In this document: positions 45,756 to 47,068 of the stretch, in pieces | Layout of the letters: each line of letters opens with the position of its first letter | Position numbering within the stretch: the first letter of the stretch is position 1 | Assembly: GCA_944321565.1 (NCBI GenBank) | Contig: CALULT010000020.1 | Location: 1 to 47,068, forward strand | Direction: 5' to 3' | From: an uncultured Paraprevotella sp. | GTDB lineage: Bacteria > Bacteroidota > Bacteroidia > Bacteroidales > Bacteroidaceae | DNA: 47,068 bases | The notes under the pieces: generated by a model | What the model was told of the DNA's origin: nothing | Database searches by the model: none | The model's input: the letters and a program-made list of their open reading frames with translations, nothing else | Position numbers and translations under genes: made by a program

Positions 45756-45938
45756 GAGGGTGTATCAAAATAAACTCCTCCGCCTTGTAGGGGAGGTGGC
45801 GCGGAGCGACGGAGGGGTCTCACGTCCACAAAGACATACTTTATGTGTGTGTCCGTGGGGGTGAAACCCCTCAGGCCCGTTGGGCCAGCTCCCCTGCAAG
45901 GCGGAGCAGTTCCTTCTCGCTGGTTTTGATACACCCTC
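45756..45938. mobile_element. MITE-like element with 15-bp terminal inverted repeats, copy 2
   Basis: GAGGGTGTATCAAAA (45756-45770) and TTTTGATACACCCTC (45924-45938) are exact reverse complements. Inside are further inverted arms (CTCCGCCTTGTAGGGGAG against CTCCCCTGCAAGGCGGAG) and a central hairpin around ACGTCCACAAAGACATAC. The element is 183 bp with no coding capacity. The related copy lies at 36786-36959. Confidence 0.82.
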
Positions 45939-46013
45939 TTCATCCAATGGAATGAAATCGCACCTGGAAAGCACTTTTTGCCTTTTTTTGAATCCATATC
46001 CAAATAAATAACG

Positions 46014-46021
46014 TACTTTTG
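46014..46021 (+). promoter_or_regulatory. -7 box for the resB - ccsA operon
   Basis: TACTTTTG fits TAnnTTTG. A TTTG lies 23 bp upstream, a little further than usual. If used, the transcript starts near 46028. Confidence 0.45.
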
Positions 46022-46063
46022 TGCTGGCTAATGCAGAAAAAACTGACGGGAAGGACCAGTACA

Positions 46064-46927
46064 ATGAGGACGGACAAACTGCATATCAAGATATGGGGTG
46101 CGTACTTCGGTGTGGCACTGCTGTTCCAGCTCCTGCTGCCGGACTTCCCGACGTCGTTCTTCGCCTTTCCGGTCAACGCCGCCTTGGTGTTGTTGACCCT
46201 GGTCGGGCTGTGGCTTTTGAGAAAAGAAAAGCCCTTCTCGCCCGCCACGCGGCTGCTGGCATCTCCATCTACCACGTTGATACTGTTGGCCTTGCTAGCG
46301 GTGTCTTGCCTGTGTCTCGGACTGACCTCCCGGCCTTCGCCCTCATCTTGGTGGTTTTTCTTCCTGCTCGCCGCGCTGTTCCTCCATCTGCTGATGGTGT
46401 TCTATGCCGGAGCGTTCCGCAGGCGTCCCCATCGGCTGCGCTTTATCCTCATCCACGGCGGACTGTTGCTGGCTCTGCTGGGTGGCTTCGCAGGAGCGCC
46501 GGACACTGCCGAATGGCGTCTGCCGGTGGGCAAGGAATGGCCAACCCGGCAGGCCTATACCTCACAGTACGGGAAAATACGTCTGCCCCACTCCCTGCAA
46601 CTGAAAGATTTCAACGTAACCTACTACGCCAACGGCATGCCCCAGGAGTTCATGGCACACTTGTTGTTGGACAACACAAAGAACATCACCCTGTCGGTCA
46701 ACCACCCTTACACCCTGTCGCCGGGCGACGACCTCTACCTCGTGGACTACGAGCATGTGGCGGAACCCCGCTTCTGCGTCATCCAAGTGGTGCGACAGCC
46801 TTGGAAATACGTGCAAAGCACCGGCATCTGGCTATTGCTGGCCGGTTGCGTAATGCTATTTGCCCAAGGACTGCCCACGGGCATGGCTCGCAAAGAAAAG
46901 AGAACTGAGAAAGGAGGACAGCCATGA
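46064..46927 (+). CDS. Cytochrome c biogenesis protein ResB-like
   Basis: A 287-residue membrane protein of the system II cytochrome c maturation type. There are four N-terminal helices within the first 130 residues or so (WGAYFGVALLFQLLLP; AALVLLTLVGLWLL; LILLALLAVSCLCLGL; FFLLAALFLHLLMVF), a further one at LRFILIHGGLLLALLGGFAG, a soluble periplasmic domain with FNVTYYANGMPQEF, and a last helix near the end. The ATG at 46064 leaves a normal leader after the promoter box. MQKKLTG at 46031 is the alternative start. ccsA overlaps its end by four bases (ATGA). Confidence 0.82.
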   Translation: MRTDKLHIKIWGAYFGVALLFQLLLPDFPTSFFAFPVNAALVLLTLVGLWLLRKEKPFSPATRLLASPSTTLILLALLAVSCLCLGLTSRPSPSSWWFFFLLAALFLHLLMVFYAGAFRRRPHRLRFILIHGGLLLALLGGFAGAPDTAEWRLPVGKEWPTRQAYTSQYGKIRLPHSLQLKDFNVTYYANGMPQEFMAHLLLDNTKNITLSVNHPYTLSPGDDLYLVDYEHVAEPRFCVIQVVRQPWKYVQSTGIWLLLAGCVMLFAQGLPTGMARKEKRTEKGGQP

Positions 46928-47068
46928 CGTGGAATGAGTTTCCATGGTTTGCCGCCGCCTCCATCCTGCTTTGGACAGCCGGTGCCACCTCCGCCCTGCT
47001 CAGCAAGAAAAGCTTCAGTGCCGGGGCGGCATGGCTCACGGCAACGGGCTTATGCGTGTTCGCCGCGT
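46924..47068 (+). CDS. ccsA: Cytochrome c biogenesis protein CcsA, partial
   Basis: The first 48 codons of a membrane protein cut by the right edge: MTWNEFPWFAAASILLWTAG then further hydrophobic sequence. Its position directly after the ResB-like gene, with a four-base overlap, and the N-terminal helix pattern fit CcsA, the haem-handling partner in system II cytochrome c maturation. The identification rests mainly on context. Confidence 0.6.
   Translation, partial: MTWNEFPWFAAASILLWTAGATSALLSKKSFSAGAAWLTATGLCVFAA

Noticed and set aside
45749-46064. Small proteins with a DVRPLRRSAPPPLQGG-type sequence
   Set aside because: They are translations of the palindromic MITE-like element. A similar frame appears at 36786-36959 for the same reason.

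Overview
The window looks like a piece of a Bacteroidales chromosome, probably Bacteroidaceae-like with a fairly high GC content. Three things point there. Many genes start just downstream of the Bacteroidetes promoter box TAnnTTTG, several with a TTTG or TTG box 19-20 bp further upstream. Shine-Dalgarno sequences are mostly weak. The gene families are typical of the order: an ECF sigma/FecR pair, a two-subunit 2-oxoacid:ferredoxin oxidoreductase, a membrane pyrophosphatase, DUF1599, BlaI/M56, and the order DUF1599 - DoxX-like - tpiA - SPOR - folE. I cannot name the species from sequence alone.

Layout. 1-440: promoter of a gene beyond the left edge and a palindromic tandem array. 440-10.7 kb: housekeeping metabolism (TrmH-type methyltransferase, DsbD, ATP-dependent PEP carboxykinase, uracil phosphoribosyltransferase, KorAB, ferritin, GTP cyclohydrolase I). 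10.7-15.4 kb: minus-strand genes for a SPOR protein, triosephosphate isomerase joined in frame to a DoxX-like membrane protein, DUF1599, an M23/LysM peptidase and NDP kinase. 15.5-20.9 kb: a compact minus-strand run pdxJ - mscS-like - DJ-1 - ispD - recG. 21.0-31.1 kb: plus-strand nadK - ABC exporter, valS, then hppA - GH8, with an Rpn-type nuclease on the opposite strand. 31.3-33.0 kb: an ECF sigma/FecR pair with no TonB-dependent transporter beside it.

33.1-42.3 kb is the accessory part. It holds a methyltransferase; an AraC regulator with a metal-binding-like N-terminus; a HigBA-type toxin-antitoxin module flanked by a second, diverged copy of the araC 3' end; a DUF4143-type ATPase; and a BlaI/M56 pair divergent from a copper P-type ATPase that runs in frame into a CopZ-like domain and is followed by a flavodoxin-ferredoxin. 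The divergent promoter region carries three consecutive palindromes. 42.7-47.1 kb: a GatC-like EIIC permease with no EIIA/EIIB beside it, a KduI isomerase with an apparent signal peptide, a PepSY-like exported protein, and the start of a ResB/CcsA cytochrome c maturation operon cut by the right edge.

Several families of small repeats tie distant parts of the window together: a 22-bp palindromic tandem array at two places; a TAAGATATCTTA palindrome family at two convergent gene junctions; and a roughly 175-185 bp MITE-like element at two places with a probable remnant at a third. The strongest candidates for something new are the toxin-antitoxin insertion that may regenerate the 3' end of its target gene, the exported KduI plus orphan EIIC pair, the two gene pairs joined without a stop codon, and the 22-bp palindromic arrays.
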